A DNA stretch of 64,000 nt from Symsagittifera roscoffensis (Eukaryota > Xenacoelomorpha > Acoela > Convolutidae). The notes under the pieces were generated by a model. It saw only the letters and a program-made list of their open reading frames with translations, did not search any database and was not told where the DNA came from. Of this stretch, positions 1-10,713 are shown piece by piece. The DNA lies in contig NC_087063.1 of assembly GCF_963678635.1 (NCBI RefSeq), forward strand, positions 64,587,290 through 64,651,289, written 5' to 3'. Both the position numbers and the translations under genes were made by a program. Each line of letters starts with the position of its first letter. Position 1 is the first letter of the stretch.

Positions 1-1566
1 TATCGAGCTTGGTTGACTCCACTATCGAACTTGGTCGCCTCATATATTGAACTTGGTCGACTCGTGTATCGAGCCTGGTCGACTCATATTTCGAGCTTGA
101 TCGACTCATGAATCAAACTTTGTCGACTCGTGTAAGGATTTTGGTCAATTCATGTTTAGAACTTCTACAATTTATGTATCGAACTTGGTTGACTCTTGTA
201 TCGATCTTGGTCGACTTATGTTTCGAACTTGGTCGACTCATGTTTCGAACTTGGTCGACTCATGTATCAAACTTGGTCGACTCCTGTTTTGAATTTGGTT
301 GACTCGTGCATCGAGCTTTTTCTACTCGTATATCGAACGTGGTCGACTTGTGTATCGCTCTTGGTCAAATCATGCTTCGAACTCCGTCGACCCATGTATC
401 GAACTTGGGCGACTCGTGTATCGAGCTTGGTTGACTCCATTATCGATTTTGGTCGACTCATGTATTGAACTTGATGGACTCGTGTATCGAGCTTGGTCGA
501 CTCATGTTTCGAGCTTGATCGACTCAAGAATCAAACTTTGTCGACTCGTGTAACGAGCTTGGTCAACTCATGTTTCGAACTTGTTCAATTTTTGTATTGA
601 ACTGGGTCGACTTGTGTATCGCGCTTGGTCAAATCATGTTTCGAACTCCGTCGACCCATGTATCGAACTGGGTCGACTCGTGTATCGATCTTGTTCGACT
701 CCTAATTCGAACTTGGTCGACTCCTTTATCGAAATTGGTCGACTCGTGTATCGAACTTGGTCGACTCATGTTTTGAACTTGGTTGACTCATGCATCGAAC
801 TTGGTCGACTCATGTATTGAACTTGGTCGAATCGTGTATCGAGCTTGGTCAGCTCATGTTTCGAACTTGTTCAATTTTTGTATTGAACTTGGTCGACTCG
901 TGTATCGATCTTGGTCGATTTATGTTTCGAACTTGGTCGACTCATTAACCAAACTTTGTCGACTCGTGTAACGAGCTTGGTCAACTCATGTTTCGAACTT
1001 GTTCAATTTTTGTATTGAACTTGGTCGACTCGTGTATCGATCTTGGTCGACTTATGTTTCGAACTTGGTCGACTCATGTTTCGAACTTGGTCGGCTTGTG
1101 CATCGCTCTCGGTCAAATCATGCTTCGAACTCCGTCGACCCATGTATCGAACTTGCTCGATTCGTGCATCGCACTTGCGCGACTCGTGTATCGAGCTTGG
1201 TTGACTCCATTGTCGAACTTGGTCGAATCATGTATCGATCTTGGTCGACTCGTGTATCGAACTTAGTCGACTCATGTTTTGAACTCCGTCGACCCATGTC
1301 TCGAACCGGGTCGACTCGTGTATCGATCTTGGTCAACTCATGTTTTGAACTTGGTCAATTCATGTATCAAACTTGGTTGACTCTTGTATCGATCTTGGTC
1401 GACTTATGTTTCGAACTTGGTCGACTCATGGTTCGATTTTGGTCGACTCATTTATTGAACTTGGTCGACTCATGTATCGAATTTGGTCGACTCGCGTATT
1501 GAGCTTGGTTGACTCATGCATCGAACTTGATCGATTCATGAATCGAATTTGGTCGATTTGCTGAAT
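1..1566. repeat. 22-bp tandem minisatellite
   Basis: About 70 head-to-tail copies of a 22-bp unit with the core CTTGGTCGACTC, followed by a variable RTGTATCGA-like part. The array begins before the window and ends near 1566. Units differ at a few positions, and variant blocks recur. For example, a block containing TTCAATTTTTGTATTGAAC appears near 580, 866 and 998, at spacings that are multiples of 22 (13 and 6 units), which suggests higher-order duplication. The unit rarely contains stop codons, so apparent ORFs on both strands are artefacts. Confidence 0.95.
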
Positions 1567-1704
1567 GGAGCTGTTATTGGATCACCTCAAGCAGAGTTCC
1601 AGAGTTAACATTGAGTTTTTTGCGTGGAATAAGGAGCGGAATGGTTTTAATTTGCAATCACTTGGTTAAGCACAATTCATGGTTAAATTCTGATTTTCAG
1701 AACA
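1567..1704. other. unassigned spacer
   Basis: Unique-looking AT-rich DNA between the minisatellite and the hAT target site. I see no gene or repeat in it. Confidence 0.5.
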
Positions 1705-2273
1705 CCTAGAACCAGGGGCGGATTAAGGGGGAGGGCCATGGAGACGCATCTTCTCTGAAGAATCTGACCATAACAAATACCAATGGGTCCCTCTTCGCGC
1801 ATTTCACTTGAATTTTTTTGCCGCTGTCTTTGTTCCTTGAGAGAATTTTTGAGGTGTAAAAGGTGTGAAACTGCGTGTTTTTTTAGTTATTCTATGAGTT
1901 GAGGCAGGTACCTGCTAACAGGTACCTGTCAGTCGGCCTCATTCTCAGTATATATACTCCGTTCAAAAGTACAGTGCTCTTTTTAAAATCGTCGACATTG
2001 GAATTCACACTGCATTCTGGACTGGACCTTGGACTTCAACTTCAATCTTCCAGATGTCAAAGCGAACTGATTCTGTCTTCAAAAAGCTCAGGGCCTTCTT
2101 CGCCAGTGTACCCATTAAGTCACCACCCTCATCCAGTGCATTCACTACTGGGTTTGACAATCCTAGGATATTCAACTCTTTCGACGCCCAGGAATGGACC
2201 TTCAACGCTCGAGCCATTGGCTCCTTTAACCATTATAAATTGTGAAATTTTTTCATAAATTTGTTCTGTACCA

Positions 2274-2612
2274 CTGCTCTCTGAAGAAACTCTACATTCT
2301 CCATCCTACACTGACGTCGGAATCTACAAGTCCAGCTCACTGGAGATCGACAGTGACATCAAGTTTGAGCTACTGGCAAACCCAACAAATTGCCTGCAGG
2401 TTTGGCCATTTAAAATTGTGATGAAACAGGGAATCAAGAAAAGCAAACACTTGTCACCAACACCTGGAAAGATACCAATTGGATATCAGTGCAAGCTGCT
2501 GCCCCGTTGGACAACTGAGAAAGATGCAAAGAAGGAAGATTTTGATGACTTGGTCCAGTTATACGAAGGCGTACATCCAGATGGTGACTGGAAATGTGGC
2601 ACTTGCCCCTGA
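2274..2612 (+). pseudogene. open frame inside the hAT element, origin unknown
   Basis: A frame without stops runs about 110 codons to a TGA at 2610-2612; only the last 64 codons follow a possible start. The predicted protein has ordinary composition (short motifs EIDSDIKFELL and WTTEKDAKK) but I do not recognise it. It could be a captured host exon or the decayed middle of the transposase. A near-duplicate of GTGGCACTTGCCCCTGA occurs at 2594-2611 and 2628-2645, a sign of local rearrangement just after this frame. Confidence 0.3.
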
Positions 2613-2651
2613 AATTTAAAAAAAACATGTGGCACTTGCCCCTGAGCACTG

Positions 2652-2890
2652 ATACGCCAGAAAATTTCAGAAGTGCCCTCAGAGTGATTGCATGCACTGC
2701 TGAGCGCTCTTTTTCGAGCCTAAAAATACATAAAAAGTTACCTCGCTCTAATATGAAGGTCAATCGACTCTTAAGTTTTGCGCTGATTTAGATCCACAAA
2801 GATATGGAGATCAAAGCCGAGGATGTCAATGACAGAATTGCCGCAAACAACCAAAGACTCAATTTTGCCTTATTTAGTTTATTCTGGTAT
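2652..2890 (+). pseudogene. hAT transposase C-terminal dimerisation domain, remnant
   Basis: The frame reads TAERSFSSLKIHKKLPRS followed by a helical stretch, matching the conserved 'A-E-R-x-F-S-x-L-K...R-S-x-M' segment of the hAT dimerisation domain (established family knowledge). A TAG at 2789-2791 interrupts the frame. The next codons in the same frame, beginning IHKD, continue the domain. The catalytic core and zinc finger are missing, so this is a relic. Confidence 0.75.
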
Positions 2891-3111
2891 TGTATATAAA
2901 TCAATGTTTTTGCCAAATTTTCTCAATCAGCACATCTCAAGAAAATTTCACCATCCGCCCCTGCTTAGAACCAAAATTAATTTATTTTGACTCCTCCCTC
3001 CGTTTGTTGAAGTAGTTAGTAAGTTTGATCAAATTTCGTTGAAAATCATATTTGATTTTTCAGCCATTTTTTTAATTAGAAAAACTAAAGCTCAATTTTT
3101 AATAGTATTAC

Positions 3112-3298
3112 TCTTTGTGTATCAGAAAAAAAATGAGAAGCAGAATAGAAAAGCATCAGAAAAGTATTCATGGTGTTACATTTTGTGTGTCAGAAAAAAT
3201 GCTGAGAAGCAGAATAGAAAAGCATCAGAAAAGTATTCATGGTATTACATTTTGTGTGTCAGAAAAATGCTGAGAAGCAGAATAGAAAAGTATCGGAC
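3112..3298. repeat. short tandem repeat, period about 70 bp
   Basis: About 2.6 copies of a 69-70-bp unit. The segment TTTGTGTGTCAGAAAAA recurs at about 3112 (variant), 3182 and 3251, each followed by GAGAAGCAGAATAGAAAAG. I see no function. The small ORF across it is repeat-driven. Confidence 0.8.
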
Positions 3299-3478
3299 GT
3301 TTTTTTTTCTAATTAGATTATGATTCAGATAAATCACATTGTTACTTCTCATATACTCAATCATATACCATTCAGCGTAATTAAATTTGAATATATGGTT
3401 CGTTCGACGTGCGTTTATTTGTTTTACAGCAAGTTGCTTTTTACTTCTAAATTTAGAGCTCACATACGGTAATCAGTT

Positions 3479-3535
3479 ATGCTTAAGAAGAGCAAGTCCA
3501 CTAAAACGAACAAGGATCGACGACCAGGCAACGGA
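3479..3535 (+). CDS. candidate first coding exon of the host gene
   Basis: ATG at 3479 opens 19 codons of a very basic peptide (starts MLKKSKSTKTNK) that ends at a consensus-like donor, GGA|GTGAGT, at 3536. The exon is phase 0, matching the phase-0 start of the next supported exon at 27744. If joined, the intron would be about 24.2 kb and would contain the retroelement-loaded MITE. The support is only start codon, donor and phase (one in three by chance), so this is an inference; transcript data would decide it. Confidence 0.3.
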
Positions 3536-3637
3536 GTGAGTTGAATGTTTATGTTAAAAATATAGTCACAATTCTCAAGTGCGTTTAAATTAAACACGGT
3601 TTTATGCCCCAAGATACATGCGGAATATTAAATGCAA

Positions 3638-6385
3638 CAAGCCGGCTTGTATCAGGGCGAAATCTTGAATGTTCCGACTGCTTTTGAACGTCTATGGAGC
3701 AGTAAAAACATCAAAAAAAGAATGTAATAAAATAAAAAAAAATTTAATTTGAAATTTTTTGTGATAATCATACCCCCACACGCCATACAAAGTACAAAAA
3801 GATATTTTCTGCTGCTAGCATCAAATCAATCATGGCAAATGAAAGTTTTTTTTCTACCAAATTGTAACAATTTATAAGATTTATTAAATCTCCGCTCGCG
3901 CATTAATAGAACAAAATATATCGTGCGTTGAAATATTTTTTCAAATTTAAGCTTAGGACGACAATACATTTTGAATGATATTTTTTAAAAAAATCGTCAA
4001 AAATGTCTAGTTAAAAGGTCACAAAAAAACACCCGAGCACAAATTTTCCGTTACTTTCGTTACAAAAGTCGGAACAATAACATTGCCACAGCTCATATTG
4101 TACGTTGTTTTTTGAGCTTACCAGTCTGATGCAAGAAGACTAGGAAAATAAAAATATGGTAACGTTGAAATTATTCTCAAAATATACAACATTTCCTTGT
4201 TCTTTTTAATTTTTCTTGCAGCTTCTGAACATCCATGTAAGATCTGTTGAAAATTTTGAACTGAACTATTTCAGAGAAAATATGCAGATGAAAACGCTCT
4301 GCTTTTTTGAGGACTTTTATGTGACTTTTAGGATTTTTTCTTTTATAGGATTTTTTCTTTTATACGGCCCAACATTATGATATAGTAGTAGTTGAGCTTC
4401 TAATTTCATTGCAAATCTAGATTGTAATTCGCTGGGAGTAATTTTCAATCAGATTTAAGCATTTAATCCAATTTTCAAAGACGGGTAGACGGGCAAATTT
4501 TTTTTATTGGTAAAAAATTCGAGTAACTTGATTTATTTAACTGTTACTCCCTTTCTTGAAAGGGGTAACCTTCGAAGTTGTTTAATATCCCATTGAAAAA
4601 ATCGACTCCCTGCGTTCAATTTTTAAAAAAATATATCTTACTTTCAATCAAGTTTTGTAAGTTTTTTGGGAGGTTGAAAAATGCCGAATTGGCCATATTT
4701 TGAACTAATTTATACGCACTGTTAAGGATTTCATTAATGATGTTGAAAGTGTAACGCGAGTTATTTGTACGCGGCAAAATATAGAAAAGACAGCTCGTAT
4801 CAGGGCGAAGCCCTGATGTTTCGACTGCCTTTTAAGATTTATGGAGCAGTAGTAACATTAAAAAATTAAAAGTATTAAATTGAAATGAGAAATAAAATTC
4901 TAAAATTTAAAATTTTTATGAAGTCATCCCCCCATACGCCATATAAAGTACAAAGGATTTCGCTCATATTAACTAATCAGCTATGGCAAATAAGCTTCCT
5001 TGAACCAATTTGGAACAATTTCTAAGACGGATTAAATCTTCGCTTACGCGTTATTAGCGCGAAATTTATCGCGCGTTAATTGTCCCAAATTGGCCAACAT
5101 GGCAATCTTTAACCCCCCCTAAATTTACAAAAAATGATCACAGGTAGAATATCTTTCCAAATTTTAGCTCGGGACAACACTACCTTTTGAATGATAAAAA
5201 AAATTCCGTCAAAAATGGTAGTTAAAAAGTCGAAATTTGTCTGAAGAAGAAAAAAAAACCCACCCCGAGCACAAATATTCCGTTACTTTCGTATCGAAAG
5301 TCTGAACAAAAACTACAAAATCGTTCCAAATTGAATTGATGCATTCTTCGTGTTATTTTTGTGCTACTCAAATTTTCGCAGATGGTTATTGATTTCAATC
5401 CTGAAGGGGCGTGCACTCCACTATAGTAACCTTGCTCTCCGGCAGCTCTCAACTGAGTCTAATTATACTGCCTGTTTAAAACTAATTAACCAGCACTACA
5501 AATTTGTTCCCAATTGAATTGAGGCAAGCTAAAAGATCGTTTTAATTCTAAATGTAGTCAATATTTCCCTTTCCAAAAAGTATTCATGACAAGTTAAAAA
5601 GCACTCGGAACTTTCAAGGCTGCGCCTTGATATACGAGCAATCTTGTTTCATACTTTCTATAACAATAACTATTCAATACCAGTTCAGGGGTAGCTTGGC
5701 TTACGAGTAGTCTTGTTTGCGACTTATTGTTTGTGTTTTTTCTTAATTTTACAAAAAGATCCGCAAGCACCCAAAATAAATTGTCGGTAATCATAAAAAT
5801 TACTGCTCGTACATCATTGCAAACCCCCACAGGCTATGTTGATTATAAAGTGATGCAGTTAACGTCTTGCATCTTCATAATACGACCAAATGACTCGTCT
5901 CAATTCCATTAAGAACAATTTGATCCGCCACTGCAATACATCTGTTGTATCCAAAATACGTTATTGTATCCAAAATTGGGTACAAAATTTTTTTTTGAGC
6001 TCCGCGCAACAAAATTTGTCAGATGGTGGAAAAAAGTTTTGTCAAAGGAACGCATAGCCATCAAGTCGTAAAATGTTAAAATGTTTGAGAAAAAACCCAT
6101 TCAAAGCATCAAAAATCCACATTTTTTTCGAAAAGAGAAAAAAAATATGTTGACTTATTAACTCCCTGAACACATATGTAAAATGATACTTCAACTGCAA
6201 TCCTTTTGATTCAATTTTGGGTCAAGACTAGCAATTTGGCAATTCTTTTAGCTTGTTATGCCAGCATTGAAAATTTTAGTTAAGATGCCAAAAACATAAC
6301 CCAAAATCTATATGCGTCGTGGATTATCCCATCACGACGCATAACAACTACCACAACTTTACCCTGATATACAAGCCTCGTTCAT
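3638..6385. mobile_element. diverged inverted-repeat element, possibly holding a second copy
   Basis: The left part (3638-4090) and 4788-5310 are diverged copies of one sequence. Both have GTATCAGGGCGAA near the left end, a GGAGCAGTA block, 'CCCCCA(C/T)ACGCCAT', a CGCGTTAATAG-like segment and ACTTTCGT. The right end proposed here is an inverted match near 6360-6385 (CCCTGATATACAAGCC). No transposase is visible. The pairing of the outer ends is tentative, but the similarity of the two internal copies is clear. Confidence 0.4.
4788..5646. mobile_element. MITE-like element, nested copy
   Basis: The left end (GACAGCTCGTATCAGGGCGA) and the right end near 5612-5646 (inverted, ATATACGAGCAATCTTGT) form inverted repeats of about 35 bp. 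The left end contains the perfect stem TCAGGGC/GCCCTGA at 4799-4815. A fragment of a similar right end recurs at 5700-5716. The element is non-coding. Target duplications are not clear. Confidence 0.5.
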
Positions 6386-6431
6386 GTAGCGTTTCCATGT
6401 GCGTAAGAAATTGTTGAATAGGAGCATTTAA

Positions 6432-6740
6432 ACAAGACTGCTCGTATCGAGGCAACGTCCTGAAACTTCTGAAGGCCCTTTACCATCTATGGTGTTCAAT
6501 TCAGTATAAGGAATGAAGAACATTTTTAAATACACGGTTCTCAAAGTACAGAGCGGTTTACTCAGCAGATATTAAAACTAAAATTTGAACATTTAGTATG
6601 TCTCAGTTCCATTTAGTTCAAATTCTGATTTATCTCGCTCGTGATTCATCCCAATTTGATCAAATTGACGTTTTTGAAACTCCCATAACTTTGTAAAAAA
6701 TAGACTGCGGTTCTCAGGCCTTCCCCATCAGCTTATTCCC

Positions 6741-6772
<32 letters not shown>

Positions 6773-7644
6773 ACATACACGCACACACTCACACACACAC
6801 ACTATTAGGAGAGTGTATGAAGTATGATCCTGATCAGTTTGTGCTTAGTGAATAAAAATTAGGTAAATACTCGCCAAAGTTTAACATAAGCCAGCCAAAG
6901 TGTAAGCCAGCTAGCATACAAAACAGCCAAAAATAAGTAATCTTTATATAATATTTAGATAACAACAAAAAAACTGTTGTTACAATGGTCATGCAATTTT
7001 TGAGCAAATAACTTATCTTTCGGCTGGCCTGCTACATAACTTTCGGCAAGATTTACAAGCTCTGTGAATTTTTGGCTGGCTTATACTTCTGGTTCATTCG
7101 CTTTTAAGTTTACTCAGCAGTTTTTTCTAGGCTCTTGTTGTTCCGGCTTTAGAAGAAATTTCGGAATATTTATGCTTGATGGGGTTTTTTTTTCAGTCAA
7201 TTTTCGACCTGTTAATTAAGCGTTTTTGACAAACTTTTTTCTAATACAAATTGAGATATATTGCTGTTCTAAACGCAAATTTAAAAAATTATATTTAATC
7301 TATTAGCGTTTTTTGTAAAGTAACGGGCGTTTAAAAATTGTTAATTTGACCAATTTGAGATAATTAAAGTGCGATATATTGCTTGTTTGTAACACGCGTA
7401 AGAACCAAATTAATGCGTTCCAAATTAAATTGATGCCAGCATTTGATTCTCATTTTTACAATACGAGGCGCTAAACATACCCTTAGTACTTTACATAGCC
7501 TGTGGGGGGATAAAATGCACAAAAAATGAAAAAAAAATCTTCTTTTTTCTCAACTGGTTTGACAACCAAAAACAAAACTTTTCAATTAGACCTAAGTGAT
7601 GTCGGAGTATTCAGGACTCTGCGCTGATATACGAGCAGTCTTGT
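6432..7644. mobile_element. inverted-repeat element of the same family
   Basis: It begins ACAAGACTGCTCGTAT at 6432 and ends with the inverse ATACGAGCAGTCTTGT at 7644. This is a roughly 34-bp imperfect terminal inverted repeat shared with the elements at 3638 and 4788. Flanking bases are TTAA and CTAA, so a target duplication is not established. No coding capacity is seen in 1.2 kb. It carries the microsatellite at 6742-6803. Confidence 0.5.
6742..6803. repeat. poly-C plus (AC)n microsatellite
   Basis: A run of 17 C is followed by an interrupted (AC)n tract. Slippage-prone, so length is probably variable and the assembly uncertain here. Confidence 0.95.
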
Positions 7645-7777
7645 CTAACTGCTCAAATCGACTTTTTGATTTTGAGTCTTTGGACTGATTGCAAGTGTAC
7701 ATTTACGGGTGCAACTTTTGGAAAGTTAATCTTGATAACTTTCAAAGCTTTCAATTTTTTTTTTTTTTCAACTGCTT

Positions 7778-8131
7778 TGAGTTTATTTCCGGGGTGGCCT
7801 GCTCATAAAGTTATAGGGCACACCGCTATCCTATTTTTCGGCCGGATAGGTCATGCAACTTCGATAACGATCCTAATACCGATCCTAATCTTGATTTTAT
7901 ATTTCCTAGTCTCAATAGATCTAGTATTTACTGGTATTCTTGTGAGGTTAGAAGAGAGGAAGGGCAACTGCTTTCTAAGTTAAATTTATTCTTCTCTGTC
8001 TGAAACTATAAATAGTTTCAGCTTTACAAATTATTATAAGTTTTAGCCATGGATCCTGATTGGTTAGTTCTAAATATTTTACAGTGATAAATCTCAAAGT
8101 ATATAATAAAATCTTGTTTGAAATGGTTCCA
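7778..8131 (-). mobile_element. old solo LTR, related to the LTRs of the giant retroelement
   Basis: Read on the - strand this 354-bp stretch aligns end to end with the LTRs at 8583 and 27087. Shared segments include GGCCGGATA, ACCGATCCTAATCTT and CTCAATAGATCTAG, plus the terminal GGTTCCA. It starts TG and ends CA and is flanked by GCTT/GTTT (3 of 4). No internal region is attached, so it is a solo LTR left by recombination. It keeps a perfect 10-bp stem (8000-8021) at the place of the younger LTR's hairpin, with different bases. Confidence 0.75.
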
Positions 8132-8376
8132 GTTTCTACCAAGAAAAGTCAACTTTTGCTTCGTTAATAAAAAACTTTATAAAACTTCTTTTGCCCCTTA
8201 TTTTTGCTCATCTGCGAAAAAAAATTTAAAATTGATACGCGTATATCACTAAGTACACTAGTTGTGGATTTCTGATTCTGTTTGAATGCATTTTTTAATG
8301 ATTGCAAATCAAACAACGAGCATCTGTTCAGCTTATTTATTTATTTCTAAAGAGTTGGAGATTTCTTTGGTACAAC

Positions 8377-8582
8377 CAGGGGCGGATATAGGATTTTTTC
8401 GAGGGGGGGCAGATTTTCAATAAAATTGCGAAAATTTTGTCGACCTTTTTTGTAGGTCGACCAAATTGATTTTCCGAGCTCTCCCAAAGCACTGCAACGA
8501 ATCTGCTTTGGCCAATCGCGTTTTTTCGGCGCGCGCTCCCCCCTTAAATTTAGTATGTATTGGCGCCAAAGAGGCGCCTTTA
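8377..8582 (+). mobile_element. hAT MITE, left part (split by the retroelement)
   Basis: Starts with the hAT terminus CAGGGGCGGAT at 8377. The 8-bp target duplication GGTACAAC (8369-8376) is repeated exactly at 27611-27618, next to the other terminus. The two parts (8377-8582 and 27501-27610) therefore form one non-autonomous element of about 0.3 kb, cut open by the 18.9-kb LTR element. The inner sequence matches the complete copy at 28325-28729 in inverse orientation. Confidence 0.85.
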
Positions 8583-8992
8583 TGGAACCTGATCTAAACT
8601 ATATTTTATGATTGGATAAATTAAATGTTTTACCAATGTAAAGTATTTAATATTAACCAATCATGATCCATCTAACTAACAACCCACTTATTTGTAAGTG
8701 CTGAAGTTACTTGTAACTTCAGCACCAGAGAGATTTGAATTTAACTTAGAAATTAGTTGGACTCTCCCGAGCACTTCAGCAGCCGCAATAAACCAGTATA
8801 CCCTAGATCTATTGAGCCTAGCAGAGACTAGTTAAACAACCTGAGACTAGATAGTATAAGAGTAAGATTAGGATCGGTATTAGACTAAGAAGTTGCACGA
8901 ATCTATCCGGCCGAAAATAAGATAGCGTGACGAGCAGACGGTGTACCCTATCCGAAATTACTCTATGAGTTATACACCCCAGTCCTAACTCA
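8583..8992 (+). repeat. 5' LTR of the giant retroelement
   Basis: Starts TGGAACCTG and ends CTAACTCA. I found no difference from the 3' copy at 27087-27496. It contains a perfect 13-bp stem with a 2-base loop at 8698-8725. A TATA-like or polyadenylation signal cannot be placed with confidence; AATAAA occurs in the stretch GCAATAAACC near 8784. Confidence 0.95.
8698..8725 (+). promoter_or_regulatory. 13-bp perfect hairpin in the LTR
   Basis: GTGCTGAAGTTAC, loop TT, then the exact inverse. The same hairpin is in the other LTR at 27202-27229. The older solo LTR carries a different but still perfect stem at the matching place (8000-8021). Preserved pairing despite base change suggests an RNA or DNA structure that matters. 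Its role is unknown. Confidence 0.8.
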
Positions 8993-8994
8993 TC

Positions 8995-9006
8995 TGGTGC
9001 GACCAT
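8995..9006 (+). promoter_or_regulatory. primer-binding site
   Basis: TGGTGCGACCAT lies two bases after the LTR end. TGG matches the CCA tail of a tRNA, and the complement reads as a plausible tRNA 3' end (GGTCGCACCA). I cannot say which tRNA without a search. Confidence 0.75.
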
Positions 9007-10245
9007 AAGTCTCGAACAAGACCTTACTAGATTAGAATTAACCAAAAATAGATTAGAAATTAGACAAAAACATTTACAAAATGTTATACGACAATAATTT
9101 AATTGAAATGTCTCTCCGACTCAATAGATCAGAGCCAATATTCCGAACCATAACAGAACTACCCGGAATTGGAAGAAGACCTCGAACCAAAGACGACATA
9201 CGACAAAGTAGAAACTTGCCGTATAGTTATATGATAGTTCGGCAAAAGCCAGAACAAACTTTTATATTTCGAATACTACTTGCAATGAATTTAGATTTCC
9301 ATTTGCAAACATAAAACCTTGAAGTTACTCTTCAAAATCATTTCAGGCGCTAAACAAAATTAATATTATACAATAACGATTGATAAAAAGATCTTAGATC
9401 GTTTTCCTAAAACTCTGCAGTATTATACAAAACATGTTTGAAAAATATTTATTGGAAAATAAAAATAAAAATTAGTAGCATGACAATAATTGGCTAGTAA
9501 TCATAAATCATCCTGTTGTTCCAGCTTCATCATCTAAAACATAACAGCAATCATAAACCCACTAACATCATCAAAACACTAAATCTTTCCTTTACACACA
9601 TTTAAAATTTTATTAAAACTTAAATTCACTTAATTTTAAAACCAGATCATCAAGGCTTATCCTTGGATCTTAAATCATTTTCTACTTAATTAAATTTCAA
9701 ACTTGATCATCAAGGCTTATCCTTGGATCAAACAGAACAACTTGGTTCTCCCCCACCCACTTAATTAGTGTCTAACGACCTCAAACGTCGATTCACTACC
9801 CAACCCTTTCTAAAGACCCAAGACTAATAGAAATTTTTAAACAAAACTAATCATTCAAATTAGGATAAATAGTGAAGAACTTCGGTTATTCATCCTTCAC
9901 TTGACCCCCCCCTCTTACCAGACCCAGGATAAATCTTAGACTTAGTAAGTTTAAAATAGTATCTAACGAACTACTCGCGTTCTAATTATACCTGAACCTT
10001 GTGGATCGATTTACTATTCTCCAACCCTTGAACACAATCACTACCCCTAAGTAAGATTAAGTAAGTTAACACCTTAGCTTATACTAGTCACGAGAAAGTA
10101 AAAATCATTCTTCGGAATCGATATACTTTTCTCTCCAACCCTGAACAAATAGACCCAGGTTAAGCTAACCAAAAAATCGTAAGAACTAACAGTTTAGGAA
10201 AATAGAAATCATTTAACAACCTTTGCATCCGTCATTCTAAACCTT
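9007..10245 (+). other. long leader of the giant retroelement
   Basis: This 1.2-kb leader holds a 77-codon ORF at 9081-9314 (ATG start, unrecognised, low confidence). It also holds two copies of GATCATCAAGGCTTATCCTT, at 9644 and 9704, each able to form an AAGG/CCTT hairpin. Several degenerate repeats of the type 'CGAT(T/A)TACT...CCAACCCTTGAAC' lie around 9790, 10008 and 10119. Duplicated hairpins between the primer-binding site and gag are where packaging or dimerisation signals sit in retroviruses; that assignment is inference. Confidence 0.5.
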
Positions 10246-10713
10246 ATGTCATTTAAAAACCTAGGAAATAAACAAACAATCGTTTTACACAATTGTGAAA
10301 TAGATAACAAAAAATACGACCTTGTAATCACACCTCATACACAAACAGTTGGATACATTCGCACAAAACGACAAACACTAAAGAGGAAAATAATAACTAA
10401 ACAAAGACAAATAACACGAAAAAGATTTTCAAAAAATCGAAACGCATTTTCAGAATCAGAAACCAACAGTTTAGACGAACTTTACAAACTAAAAGAATCA
10501 ATAGATAAAAATTGCCCACTTCACGATCAACTATATTTTTCTGACTCAGAAACAACTTCAAATTCATCAAAAAGAGGAAAAAGAAGAATAAAAAAGCAGT
10601 ATAAACACAAACCAGTACATTTATACAATTGGAATCAACCAATTCGACACATTAATAATTACATATTAACAGTCATCGAACGAAAAAATGAGCTCAACGC
10701 ACACCCCAGGTGA
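10246..10713 (+). CDS. pre-gag basic protein, 155 aa
   Basis: ATG at 10246, 155 codons, overlapping the start of gag-pol by 26 nt in another frame. The protein is very basic in the middle (runs of K and R at about residues 42-66 and again at 118-126) with an acidic/serine patch between (SDSETTSNSS). This composition suggests a nuclear or RNA-binding accessory protein, by analogy with small regulatory proteins of complex retroviruses, but I recognise no family. It is intact and in the same orientation as gag-pol, and the codon usage is equally AT-rich, so it is likely real. Confidence 0.6.
   Translation: MSFKNLGNKQTIVLHNCEIDNKKYDLVITPHTQTVGYIRTKRQTLKRKIITKQRQITRKRFSKNRNAFSESETNSLDELYKLKESIDKNCPLHDQLYFSDSETTSNSSKRGKRRIKKQYKHKPVHLYNWNQPIRHINNYILTVIERKNELNAHPR

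Larger units (their letters stand above)
1713..2963 (+). mobile_element. degenerate hAT-type DNA transposon
   Basis: The ends are short terminal inverted repeats: CAGGGGCGGAT at 1713 and its complement ATCCGCCCCTG ending at 2963. The flanking 8-bp direct repeats CCTAGAAC (1705-1712) and CTTAGAAC (2964-2971) match at 7 of 8 positions. Eight-bp duplications and this terminus are typical of hAT elements. Inside is a remnant of the hAT C-terminal dimerisation domain (see 2652-2890). The element is 1251 bp, too short and too broken to be autonomous. Confidence 0.85.

Noticed and set aside
108-1564. Overlapping ORFs on both strands giving tryptophan- and serine-rich repeats
   Set aside because: They arise because the 22-bp unit has few stops in any frame; 22 is not a multiple of 3, so all frames show the same peptide.
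1899-2258. ORFs of 119, 70 and 63 codons in the hAT element
   Set aside because: They overlap on both strands, have no recognisable motif and lie in a decayed element.
6742-6803. Possible Z-DNA or regulatory element at the (AC)n tract
   Set aside because: A plain microsatellite explains it; no context for regulation.
7666-7983. 105-codon hydrophobic ORF
   Set aside because: Most of it lies in the old solo LTR and a T-run; no ATG start and no protein character.
8818-9045. ORF on the - strand across the 5' LTR
   Set aside because: It lies in the LTR and primer-binding site; chance frame.
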